Positions 1 through 8,580 of a stretch of 14,894 nucleotides of DNA are shown here, piece after piece. The notes under the pieces were generated by a model. That model had not been told where the DNA came from. It ran no database searches and was given only the letters and a program-made list of their open reading frames with translations. Numbering within the stretch: the stretch's first letter is position 1; every line of letters starts with the position of its first letter. Position numbers and translations under genes: made by a program. Location of the stretch: assembly GCA_027604505.1 (NCBI GenBank), contig JADIIX010000304.1, forward strand, positions 1 to 14,894, read 5' to 3'. This DNA is from Gonapodya sp. JEL0774 (lineage: Eukaryota > Monoblepharomycota > Monoblepharidomycetes > Monoblepharidales > Gonapodyaceae).

Positions 1-12
1 GTAAACTGGCCT

Positions 13-69
13 GTCAGAAAAAAGTACCGATGTGGGTCAGATAAAAGACTTAAGGGGGTCAGGTAAAAG
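13..69. repeat. Three near-identical 12-mers spaced 22-23 bp
   Basis: The words GTCAGAAAAAAG (13-24), GTCAGATAAAAG (36-47) and GTCAGGTAAAAG (58-69) follow each other at offsets of 23 and 22 bp. The second and third copies agree over a longer word, 13 of 14 bases. The spacers between them are not conserved. The series touches the window edge, so more copies may lie to the left. It could be the end of a mobile element or a short satellite; I cannot tell which. No gene is attached to it. Confidence 0.5.
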
Positions 70-1559
70 TATTTTCCCATTACAACTTGTGCTCGATGTG
101 ATTCTAGAGGTTGATTCGATGTGATGCGTCTTAGATATGCCAGAAGCGAAGGACGCGCACCGTTGGGCTTTTTGAGGTGTGGGATTGATTTGAGGGGTAC
201 GCGCTGGGACTGGGTCATCGTTTGCGGCGAATTCAGTTCACATTCACCCTTTACAAACTATCGACTTGAAAATGCTTCGAAGCCTTGGAACAGAATCACA
301 CCTCTACGGAAATGTGGATGAAACGACAGTTTTGCTCTCTGTTGCCTCGAATGTGTGCCGTACTCATCCATTCAATGTATGTCCTGTTCTCACGACAGGT
401 CAGCACCTTCGACAGGGGACACAAAGGGTCATGAAGCAGCTGGAAAGCCTCTACCTCTCTGGACTCTTTGTGTTGTGGTCGATCTGAAGATGCGAGTCAA
501 AAATATTTCCAGAGAACACTTTCAGTGGTCTATAGACTTTTGCTGCTTTCTTCAACACTGAAAACAACTCCAGCTCTATTAACGCGCGAAAAACTACGTC
601 AAGGGTGAAAGCTACGGTTTCGGAAATTGAGGAGATCATTCATTCTCTTGCAATGAGCTGCGTGAAGTGTTTCTGTGTGGTTCTGTAGACCGCAAGCACC
701 CCGGCAAGAAAAAGAAAAGTGAGATCTATTTCTTTCAAAGTTTTGAGTCCGGCAAGTGGTGAGAAGTTGTGTGACATCTTCGTTTCTGCACGTTGAGCTT
801 TTTGTAACATCGTCATTGCATGGGTTCTCTTTTAGTCAGCCTCACGGCAACGTCTCTTTTTCCCATTCGCCTGCTTCTATCAGCTGCTTTGCAGAATATT
901 GCGGGAATCGTTGCCTGGTCTCTGCTACGGCCAGGTGGCTGGTGGCACAAGCTGCTCGAATCAGGGAACCTCAGGAATTTAACTCCTATCGCACCTCTGG
1001 CCTGGAAGGCGAGGCACACGAAGGAGCAAGCTTTGCAATGGGAGATGTGATTCCCTGGTCTTGAAATCTCCTGAATGTTGACCTTGGCCATTCACATTCT
1101 CACTCCTCCGATTCGTGAATTGAAAGAAACGTGCGTGTGCTTTGTTATTGCTATATTCTTAACAGCTCTGACCGCCTCTTACGATAGGGGCGTTGCGCTC
1201 GTACGATGTGGGAGAGGAACTGGTAGTGGCGCTGGATGTGATCCTGAAGAGCAAGGAACTCGTAGGTTCCCAAGGTCAGCTAAGTTACATCAAGGGGCAC
1301 CGAAGACATAGTTTGTAAGAAGATTGTTGAGTCAAGAATGTCCTCCCGTTTTCACCCATAGGCGCCAACGCTTGGAATTAGGAACATGGGAAGCAATCAG
1401 GTATAAGTAACTATAAATCTGTAATAAGGCAATTATGTGAAGGCAACTTTCGTAGTTCCCATTTCCGGGGTGTTGGCCTGCTGCCTGGAGAGTGGGGGAG
1501 TGATTTCGAAGGTTCGCTCACCATAACTCGGGTATCACAATTGTCGTAACCCACAAACT
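70..1559. other. Stretch with no assignable gene
   Basis: I see no conserved domain here. Two weak open stretches are worth naming. One at 820-1050 (+) would encode 76 residues with a hydrophobic first half, including LFPIRLLLSAALQNIAGIVA. One at about 1173-1318 (+) has no start codon and ends at a TAA; it includes the coding-like run EELVVALDVILKSKELVG and could be the tail of a decayed gene. Neither has a family I recognise. No tRNA or rRNA signal was seen. This may be ordinary intergenic DNA with gene relics. Confidence 0.3.
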
Positions 1560-1712
1560 CCGAATCAACGATCGCTTTTGACTTCTATCTCTTCCAAATC
1601 TTCTGCCGTGCTCTGTCTCGATTATTCCTCATCATCCCCCACTCCTTCCACAATCACCGAGTTGTCCACCTCCAGTCCTTCATGATCCTTCCTCTCCTTC
1701 GTCACCACCAAA
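1560..1712 (+). promoter_or_regulatory. Pyrimidine-rich leader before the kinase-like gene
   Basis: The ~130 bases before the ATG at 1713 are strongly C/T rich on the plus strand, with many CTTCC, CTCC and TCATC words. They end in CACCACCAAAATG, a favourable start context with A at -3. Pyrimidine-rich tracts just upstream of the start are common in fungal promoters and 5' leaders. There is no clear TATA box. It supports 1713 as a genuine ancestral start. Confidence 0.4.
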
Positions 1713-3705
1713 ATGAAGCTCGGTCACTCAAATAGTCCGATGACGGTCGCCGCTGGTCCGATGGCCGGCCGTGTCGAGCCGGAGGACGGTAACAACTGCA
1801 TCGTCCGAAACAAGATCAAAACGAAGAAGCACAAATTCTCCGCGTTCATGCCCATCTCGCGCGCTTTCGGCAGATTCGTATCACTCGGATTGAACAGCCT
1901 CGCGCTTTATGCGGTTGTCAGGGCAGGTGTGGACGCCTCTGAGATAAAGCGAGCCATGGCCAACGAGATGCGGGGAGAGGAGATGAAGGCAGTCGTGAGG
2001 GAGGAAGACGTGCAAAGGCAGGTGGAGAAGGCTTCGGTATTCTGCTACAAGAAGGAGATGGAGGTGAGATGGTGTCTGTTTGTTCAAACATCTCTTGCCT
2101 GACTTCACCTTTACGGGGTATCACCGGCGTAAACGCGAAGAACACTCTATGCGGCGTCACAAATCTGAATGAGATTAGTACTTCTCTGAAAAGGCTGAGC
2201 GAGGTGAGTTGGATATCTGATCTGATTCTCAGACCAACTGAAGCTCATTGTGTTATCCAAACGATAACGCCTCCTGCAAGAAGGAGAACGTCCAAGATTG
2301 CGAGCAAATCAGTACATATGAGCGCTTCTCAGATTCACTCAATGAGGTGAGCGAGCATTGCATTCGTCTTGGGTTTGGTGAGCTTAACCTTGTTCCATTT
2401 GGTTGTCCGGACGGACTTCTCACTGGTTACGCAGGGCAACGGCACAGGGACTTCTCGAATTTTAGCAACCAGTACACTGGAAATGCCTGTTCAAGAGAAC
2501 GATAAAATCGTGACCAAGGAGGCGGAATATACAGAGACCTCTTTCGGGAGCAGCGCCACCATCTGTTACGATTCGGTGAGTGAATCTGCGTTGAAGCGTG
2601 CAACTTGGATATGGGACGTTCTTTATTTTGGACGTTCGCCAACTCCAAGGTGGTCATCAACGGGGATGCAACTGTTTCCGCGAACTTTTCTGCTATGAGA
2701 GAATTGGAGCTATTCACGGCAAGCAATACAGAGTGCAAGCCACAAGACACGTTGTTTTCCAGTATCTCGTCCAAGCTTGTCCGAGTCGCCACCCACGCCA
2801 AAACACCACAAGAACTTTTCCCTGAGTACTACCGGTTCACTCCTCTTGCAGCTGTTGGACAGTCACTCTCGATATGAAAGGCAGATCACATTGTTACTGG
2901 CCAACTCGTGGTCCTCGAAGAAGCTGTGGATAGCCGGCTTGGTGGGCACCCAAATACTGCGGAGGTGGCTTTCACATTCCTGCTGAGCGGAATGAAGTAT
3001 GGCGTCGAGACAATCAAAATTGTTGTGACGTCGCAGTCGGTATTCATCGTGACGGCATACCCAGGAATGTTTGATGCTGTCACATATGCGAAGGCTCTTG
3101 GGAATCAAGCCGCAAAGTCACCCAAAGAAAAGACACGCTGCTTTGCGGAACTGGAGAAGCTGATGTACAAAATTGCACTTGCCGTGTATCAACCTCGAAG
3201 TCTTGGTCTAGTGGTGTGCGACATGAAATCATGCAACGTTGTTGTGGAAATCAGAGGAAATCCGACTCTGATGGGTTACGGGATGATGATGCAAGCACGC
3301 CGCGATGGAACAATCACTTAAATTGGTGGCTCTGAATCGTATGAAGCTCCAGAATGCAAGGGCTATCGTGACAGAAACGCGATCGTGACTCAAAAGATTG
3401 ACGTCTACTCCCTGGCTGTAACGATGTGCGAGATGAGTGAAGCGTTTCGCAACCCTCACAGAGAATGTGCCTTAAGCATGCCGAAGCTGGAGGACGTAGC
3501 GTGACGGAGCAGAATCATCTCACCACCCCTCCGAGCGCTGCTCCGAGGAATGCCCGCGCAAGACCCCGTGTTCCGTCCCAACATGGTGGACTTATTATCC
3601 TCTTCGTGGGTGTCACAACTACATACCGAAAGTGTTTCGCACTCAACTCAATGTGGTAGCCCGGCTAAATTTGACGACAAAATTTGCCACACGCTCTCAA
3701 AATAA
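1713..3705 (+). pseudogene. Protein-kinase-like gene, disrupted (pseudokinase relic)
   Basis: A multi-exon gene with a degenerate protein-kinase C-lobe. The model has exons 1713-2063, 2141-2203, 2281-2346 and 2435-2575, then an open run from 2650; introns are 77, 77, 88 and 74 nt, GTGAG to AG, all phase 0. The first 117 residues match no family I know. From 2650 the frame runs to TAA 3703-3705 but is cut by TGA 2875-2877, TAA 3319-3321 and TGA 3502-3504. Kinase marks are CDMKSCN (catalytic Asp 3220-3222, Lys, Asn), EAPE (Ala-Pro-Glu 3346-3354), KIDVYSLA (Asp 3400-3402) and the late Arg in FRPNM (3574-3576). The DFG position reads GYG (from 3274), so the metal-binding Asp is lost. I could not place the glycine loop or the ATP-binding Lys. 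Three stops plus the lost DFG Asp argue for a dead gene; an unrecognised intron could remove the first stop but not easily the others. Target and pathway are unknown. Confidence 0.72.
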
Positions 3706-4095
3706 TGACGAGTACACTTGGCTGGGCGGAGAAAGAGGTTACGGACGCACTGAACACCCCACTGCGCACTGAACACCCCACTGTTTAGCAAACAAGACCA
3801 CCGCACAATTCGAGATCTCAATCAGGAATTTCAATCCACGTTTTTTGCGAAACTGTCAAGCGCTCTGAGGATATCGCCTCCGGTCGTTCAGTGTGTTGAA
3901 GAGTTTGGAGATGCTTATGATCGAGTGACTTGCGCGAGGAACCTTTACTCAGTACTGTGCGAACAATTGAAAAATGGAACAAACCCATTCGATGTGCCTG
4001 TGGAAGTGCAACCGGGATCGTCATGCGAAGAAGCCGAGAATCTCTTCAAATTGTTGTTCTTAGGAGGGCCAACGAGGCCGATAGCCGCACAATAA
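3705..4095 (+). pseudogene. Hypothetical open frame broken by a 19-bp duplication
   Basis: The ATG at 3705 overlaps the TAA that ends the kinase frame and opens 20 codons, to 3764. An exact second copy of the preceding 19 bp (3765-3783) then throws the frame off into a TAG at 3785-3787. From 3784 the original frame resumes and stays open to TAA 4093-4095. Ignoring one copy of the repeat, the product would be 123 residues, soluble, with several Cys and a tail ending in LGGPTRPIAAQ. I do not recognise the family. It may be the C-terminal part of the kinase-like gene, since it follows directly, or a separate small gene. The tail differs by one frame from the kinase part, so joining the two would need another indel or an intron. 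The long, otherwise stop-free frame suggests that the duplication is recent or is an assembly or allele difference. Confidence 0.5.
3746..3783. repeat. Exact 19-bp tandem duplication
   Basis: The unit CGCACTGAACACCCCACTG occurs twice, head to tail, with no mismatch (3746-3764 and 3765-3783). Nineteen is not a multiple of three, so the second copy shifts the reading frame that runs through it. Open frames on both sides match in phase only if one copy is removed. Confidence 0.97.
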
Positions 4096-4949
4096 GAAAG
4101 GAATGGAACTTTTTGTGATTGACCCAATTTGTTGGTGGATATTGTGTTAAGTCGCGTAAGGCAAGCACTATCTGTGTATTCATATTTGCCTGCGTTTAAA
4201 CAATGAGCCATGCAATACCAATGCGCAAGCCATTCAGTGCCTCACTCCAGAGTGCTAATGTTTGTGGATGGTGTGACGTGGAGTCAGTGGCCAGAAATTG
4301 TCACACTGCGGTCCTTGGTCCAGTTTGCTGGGAGCAAAAATGATGCAAACATGATGTAGTGTTCGGTGAATTGTTGTACCGAGCATAGGCATCACCACTT
4401 GCGTTGTGTTGGCCTAGAGGGATTCGCATCAACTGGAGAGCACATTCTTACTCGAATATAAGCTCTTACCCATCTGAAGGTACCTAAACCTCCACTCATG
4501 GCACTGCTGCGGTCGGAGTCCGGAGGCTGAGCGAAGCGCGATGATCCAGATCCCGACTCCCTCCACTCCTACTATCGCACGATAAAGTTGCCGCAGACGA
4601 GGGCGAGAGGAGAAGAGATCTCCCCGCCAAAAGCGAAGCTGTCGCCCAAGAAGATGGGAGAGAGGGGAGGCATGACGAGGGGCGCAGAGGGGGGAACACA
4701 ACGGCCAGCGGCAAGGTTTCCATGCCCCGAACTATGTCCACCGTCCCACCGGCCCCCGCCCCCCTTCCCTGCCGATCACCACCAACAGGACCCGCCATCG
4801 TCAGATCCACCTCGAAAACACCCATGCTGCGCCCATCCACCCCAAAAACCCCCTGACTGCCACTCACCCCACCGCCCCTTGCAGAAACCGCATCACCCCG
4901 GACCCGATCTGTCACCTCCTGCTGATCCTCGAGACGGCTGAACGGCGCG
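4096..4949. other. Intergenic DNA and 3' tail of the DIRS element
   Basis: From 4096 to about 4440 I see nothing gene-like. From about 4500 the DNA turns G/C rich and, on the minus strand, lies just downstream of the recombinase stop, so it probably contains the 3' tail of the retrotransposon. The stretch 4735-4905 is C-rich on the plus strand (runs of CCCCC) and gives spurious proline-rich or glycine-rich translations. The word ACGAGGGCGAG near 4598 recurs near 7513 in the same orientation, a possible but weak trace of the element's terminal repeats. Confidence 0.35.
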
Positions 4950-5906
4950 CTAAAGTCGAGCGCTCCAGTCGGCGGCGAAATGGGCCTCGGCGGAGCCACC
5001 GAACCGAAGGTAAGTGAACACCGAGTCAGATCTCCAGTCGCCCACCATCCGGATCCAGTCCAGTCCCATCCCCGACTCCCGGGCCACCACTGCACCACCT
5101 GAGCGGAAGGAGTGCCAGGTGACCCGCCCCAGGGCAGGCACCACACCGGCCTTGGCCACGAGTCGCCGCAAGCTGTCCTCCATCCAAGCGTAGCCCTATG
5201 GGAGACTGGCGTCCGGGAAGGCAGAGCGCAAGTGACGGAAGGCCGCCACAGGGCAGAGTCGTGAGCCGGGTACTGCCGCCATGGGGTGCACGAGGATCCG
5301 TGATCGATCCTGTATTGTCTTGGTGCCGCGTGACCGCCGCCATGGGAAGTCCCTGTCGGGCGAGAGCCAGAGGTCGTCCACGTGAACCGCGCACCAGGCA
5401 AGATCGGGGTGAGTCACTCCGAGGTTGGACTTGCGGTACAAACCAGAGAAAGCGAGCGTGATGAGGAGTAAGAGGACGGAGCCATCGGCGGTGGTGATGT
5501 CACAGGCACTGGCGAGGCAGAGGACTTCGTCGAGGCAGAGCGTTGCTGCGTGCTTGGGCAGCTCCCCCTTGGTGCGCTTGAGAGCCTTGAGGAGTCGCTC
5601 AATCCCCCAGTCGCCCTCCCAGCTGACGGGCAACTGGAAGCGCCGGTGTAGCTGACGGAGCGCGCCAATGTACCGCCGGACGGAGGCGGGAGAGAGGGAT
5701 CTGCCCAGGTAGATGATATAGGCCGAAACGACGTTGACTGGGGCAGGCAAGCAGGGCCAGAGGCCGTAAGTGACGGCAAACCGGACGAAGGCGATTTCCT
5801 CAGAGGCGTAGGTGGCGGTGGTAGAGGCGGCGTAGAAGTGCCCTGTGTAGAAGGTGGCTTCAGCGGCGAACTCCGACGCTGTAAAAAGGGGGGCAAGGGG
5901 ATACCA
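4950..5906 (-). pseudogene. DIRS tyrosine recombinase, one in-frame stop
   Basis: This would catalyse integration of the element's circular DNA by strand exchange through a covalent tyrosine link. The domain opens at about 5906 with a helical SAM-like N-terminal part (YASEEIAFVRFAVTYGLW and following) and runs in one frame to the stop at 4950. The catalytic set is complete: Arg in GLYRKSN (5433-5435), HSFR with His at 5112-5114 and Arg at 5103-5105, Trp in GDWRSD (5034-5036) and the nucleophile Tyr in VFTYL (5010-5012). A TAG at 5196-5198 cuts the frame between the first Arg and the HSFR box, with no frame change on either side. The long frame opposite and the other minus frames here are shadows. 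The adjoining reverse transcriptase and RNase H separate it from Crypton-type DNA transposons, which use a related recombinase alone. Confidence 0.9.
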
Positions 5907-6811
5907 GCGAGAGAGGCAAAAGTTGAAAACACAAAACGAGACAGGGGGTCCGCAAGCACATTCGAGGCCCCGGGGATGTGGCGAGCTGTGACGCGAACGT
6001 TGTGCAGGACCGAGATAGAGAACAGATGGCAGAGCAGGGGGAGGACCAGCTGACGGGTCTCCGTCTTGCCCTTGCATCGACCGGTGTTGATCCAAGACAC
6101 AATTTGCGAGTTGCCGGTGTCCAGACGGAGCCAGCAGCCCGAGTGCGCGGGTGCAACCGTCGTAATCCTGAGAACCGCCGCGAACAACTCCAGCACCCCG
6201 ATGTGCACACCATCGTTCTCTGCCCTCTTCCACCCATGCTCCAGAACCGCCCCGAGCTCATCTACTAACGCCCAACCCCAACTAGCACCCGATGCGTCTG
6301 ACTCGAACCGCATGTCCAAGTTTGGGCGGGACAGATCGAACAGAGACCAACATAGATCTGGCACGCCCATCCAGCCAAGAAACCAGCGCAGCGAGCCCGC
6401 CAGATCGCTTGTGATGTGTGTGTGGTGGTGCGGCGCCCGCAGTGTGGAGGCGTGCTCGAACACCGGTTGTGCAAACGTCCTGGCCCCGAAGACCACCTGC
6501 CCGATCCACGACATGTAACCCCCGACCGACTCTAACGGCTTCCGGGACACCTTTCTTTTCAACAAAATCCCTCCAAACAAAACCCGAATTTTCTCGCATT
6601 TCTCCGTGGGTATCGTCACAACCATCCGATCTGTGTCGTAATCAAGAATCCGGCAATGTGTGGCCAGTGGTTGATCTTTCTTCCTCTCCACCATCATTCC
6701 TAACCGATCCGCGACGTCCCCCCGAACCTCGGACTCCCGTACTGCCTGCGCCTTGTACTCAGCCTCCGTTGTAGTGCTCCCGCGCGGGTTGATCTCGATG
6801 TTATCATCTAA
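5880..6811 (-). pseudogene. DIRS RT connection and RNase H domain
   Basis: RNase H removes the RNA strand during reverse transcription. The frame is continuous from the Leu-Asp-Asp codons (6803-6811) through the connection region to about 5880. It continues open to 5414, but the last part is only overlap with the recombinase. All four RNase H acidic positions are visible: Asp in FESDASGASW (6296-6298), Glu in GVLELFAAV (about 6188-6190), Asp in RLDTGNSQ (about 6119-6121) and Asp in GASNVLADPLSR (about 5948-5950). The RHIPGASNVLADPLSR ending is typical of DIRS and related RNase H domains. The domain itself has no stop or frameshift. I call it a pseudogene because the same polypeptide is broken upstream in the reverse transcriptase. 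Confidence 0.88.
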
Positions 6812-7418
6812 AACGGTCGGACCCCCTCGATCCCGTAGTTGTGTCGTAGGATGTCAGCGTAGGCCGTAGCAAACGACATGTAGAGGAAGCATGCGCGGTG
6901 CGAGCCAAAACACAAAGGAATGTGTCGAACAACAGCCCCTCGTCGGGGTGCCACAGTGCATAGAAGCCGAACTCCGTGGGAGCGATCCGGACCTTCCGAT
7001 ACGCAGCCGCGCCATCCCGAACCGAGAGAAGGCAGCCTCACCCTTCCTTGAAGATGGCCTGCCGGATCTCGTCGTGTGTTGGGTATACCGGAACCCCGTG
7101 AATGCTCAGATCGTTCGTTGCGAAACGCTTTGGCTCCGATGCTTTCGTCACTATCCGCCACTTCCCCTTCGCGATGTCCTTGGGTACTGGCCCCATGGAA
7201 TTGATCCTGCACGCCGATACCCAATCTCCTCGCATAAAATGACCCGCCTCCAAACGTTCTCGTAAGTAATCCCTCATCGCCTGCCCTCCAGGCCCCTCTT
7301 CTCCAAAGTTCGCGCTCTGTACCGTCATGAGCGGTATCGAATCCTTCGAAACATCGATCGTGGGCACGCCATCCCGGGCCCAACTCGGCAAATGGGCACT
7401 CCCTCGCCTCCTCCACAT
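6803..7418 (-). pseudogene. DIRS reverse transcriptase, broken by one stop and two frameshifts
   Basis: This would copy element RNA into DNA. The fingers region is visible as INSMGPVPKDIAKGKWRIV followed by the conserved NDLS. A TGA at 7038-7040 follows AIFKEG. After it, in the same frame, comes motif A: RDGAAAYRKV with the catalytic Asp at 7014-7016. Near 6915, between LFDTFL and CFGSHRACFLYMSF, the frame shifts by one. At about 6811 it shifts again, exactly at the catalytic LDD motif (Asp-Asp codons 6803-6808), where the upstream frame ends in TAG 6808-6810. Parts of all three minus frames are therefore needed to follow the domain. No start is certain; 7418 is only the first ATG of the frame. 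The residue after LDD is Asn, unlike the usual hydrophobic residue. Confidence 0.82.
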
Positions 7419-7420
7419 TC

Positions 7421-7726
7421 CTCTCCCACACGCATGTCCGCGAGAGCCCCCCCGACTGCTCTCTGACCCCCGCGGACCCCCGCTGCGAGCGCCTCATGTG
7501 AGTCGGCGCGACAACGAGGGCGAGGCTAGAGAAGAAGAAGAGGTGGGGGGGGGAGGGGGTTGGCCCGAGACCCAAGGGGGGTGCACCGACCCCCCGCCAC
7601 CAGCTTGGCGCATGAGCCCGCCAAAAACCCATGCGGGTCTTCGTCCCCACAAAATATGGTCAAAAGTGAAAGTCGACGGAGAAGAAGATAGTAGCTTATT
7701 AAGAACAAGCCACCTCACAAAACACC
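7421..7726. other. G-rich region upstream of the DIRS coding core
   Basis: No gene is supported. The plus strand has a purine tract at about 7528-7560 (AGAAGAAGAAGAGG followed by a run of nine G and another of five G). A perfect 7-bp hairpin GGGGGGT/ACCCCCC with a 6-nt loop lies at 7576-7595. It is probably the 5' untranslated or degraded gag region of the element. Long frames crossing it on either strand are low-complexity shadows. Confidence 0.35.
7576..7595. repeat. Perfect 7-bp G/C hairpin
   Basis: GGGGGGT at 7576-7582 pairs with ACCCCCC at 7589-7595 around the loop GCACCG. It sits just after a purine/G-run tract. Role unknown; possibly chance in a GC-rich stretch. Confidence 0.6.
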
Positions 7727-8580
7727 CATATCAAACACTGCCTCCCAAGGACTTGAACAATTTCCTGCACCTTGAATCGTGCATCCGAGCTACGCTCATT
7801 GGTACGCCTACTCCCGCGTTGTTCCCCCATGGGCCTCCGTCTGCGGAGGAACCCAGGCGACAATGGCGTGGGACGAGCACGGACGCAGGGCCGGGCCCAA
7901 GGGCAGCGGCTAACCCATCACGTGACATCGTCTACTTATCGCATCGCCATTGGGGGAATAGATCGACCACGAGCAGTCAGAACAGCGGTGCCCGGCAGAG
8001 GAATTCCGAGCTGTGGAGAACGAAGGTCAGAAGCAGATCGGTATGCGAAATGGTAAATCATTTGTTACCATTGTACGATAATCACGGGCGCCTGGCGCTG
8101 TTCCAGAGAGAGGAAGTCATTTTGCGGCATCTAACTCCAAAAGATGGTTGGAAGCATGTAGGAAATTCCAACAAGTTCAGTCCACTCACCTGATGATAGG
8201 GCAGGGAGCTAAGGAACGTCCGCACCTTGAGTTGAGTCTGATGTGCGAGCAAACGCTTATCGTTACGCCAAGTCTGGTGCTACTCCCCCGTGGATCCCCC
8301 TATGGTGCGAGACCCAGGCGACAATGGCATGGGACAAGCACGGATGTGGTACCGGCCCGTTGGGTAGCGACAGCGCACCACGTGCACTCCGTCCTCTTAT
8401 CGCATCTCCATCAGGGAAGGTTGGAAACACATAGGCAGTTCATATCAAATTCAGTCGACTCACCCCAGGGAAGTAGGCTCTCTCCCGCCTAGCTCATCAA
8501 CATCGACACCTTGTCTTGAGTTCGGTATCCGAGCAACGCTCATCGGCATATATGGAGGAGTTCGGTTTGAAACCCGATGA
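7727..8580. repeat. Diverged tandem array, about 2.3 units
   Basis: Three blocks begin alike: CACCTT at 7768, 8223 and 8507, each followed by a CGAGC(T/A)ACGCTCAT-like word ending near GGTACGCC or CGGCATAT. Units one and two also share CCCAGGCGACAATGGC(G/A)TGGGAC at 7852 and 8313, and CTTATCGCATC(G/T)CCAT at 7935 and 8396. Both pairs are offset by exactly 461 bp. They share GGTTGGAA(G/A)CA at 8146 and 8419 (offset 273) and TTCAGTC(C/G)ACTCACC near 8173 and 8450. Unit one therefore carries about 188 bp that unit two lacks. A word CATATCAAA precedes unit one (7727) and occurs again near 8437. No protein function is apparent, although some plus-strand words stay similar in translation (RRQW.GTSTD in both units). 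Confidence 0.75.
8049..8072. repeat. 8-bp inverted repeat inside the extra 188 bp
   Basis: AATGGTAA (8049-8056) and TTACCATT (8065-8072) form a perfect 8-bp stem with the 8-nt loop ATCATTTG. It lies within the segment present only in the first unit of the tandem array. It may be chance, or a relic of a small insertion. Confidence 0.55.

Larger units (their letters stand above)
4950..7420 (-). mobile_element. DIRS-type tyrosine-recombinase retrotransposon, decayed copy
   Basis: Three domains lie in the order reverse transcriptase, RNase H, tyrosine recombinase on the minus strand. That order, with a recombinase instead of a DDE integrase and no LTRs in view, defines DIRS-like elements, which integrate by site-specific recombination of a circular intermediate and leave no target-site duplication. 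The recombinase frame overlaps the end of the RNase H frame, as is usual in the group. The copy is inactive: one stop and two frameshifts in the reverse transcriptase and one stop in the recombinase. No gag was found upstream (above 7420), so the copy is probably truncated at its 5' end or too decayed there. True ends are unknown; the limits given cover only the coding core. The GC-rich composition differs from the flanking genes. Confidence 0.88.

Noticed and set aside
2427-2801. Minus-strand frame of 124 codons
   Set aside because: Antisense to exons 4-5 of the kinase-like gene; no recognisable domain.
4588-4941. Proline-rich plus-strand frame of 117 codons
   Set aside because: It is made by the C-rich tail next to the DIRS element; low complexity and no gene context.
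4496-5401. Long minus-strand open frame of 301 codons
   Set aside because: It overlaps the recombinase in another frame. Its translation is rich in Gly, Ser, Arg and Pro without a domain, while the other frame holds all catalytic residues.
4950-5906. Crypton DNA transposon as the source of the recombinase
   Set aside because: Reverse transcriptase and RNase H lie directly upstream in the same orientation, which fits DIRS.
6920-7650. First ~240 codons of the long minus frame 7650-6808
   Set aside because: Only its last ~35 codons continue the reverse transcriptase. The earlier part is a shadow of the true RT frame and of low-complexity DNA.
7327-8193. Plus-strand frame of 288 codons
   Set aside because: It crosses from the antisense side of the RT into the tandem array; no domain, and its composition follows the GC-rich DNA.
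8500-8580. tRNA-like B box (GGTTTGAAACC at about 8565)
   Set aside because: One mismatch to the B box, but no A box at the right distance and no cloverleaf. It is part of the third tandem-repeat copy.
7727-8580. CRISPR array
   Set aside because: Units are hundreds of bases long, diverged and too few, and the genome is fungal.
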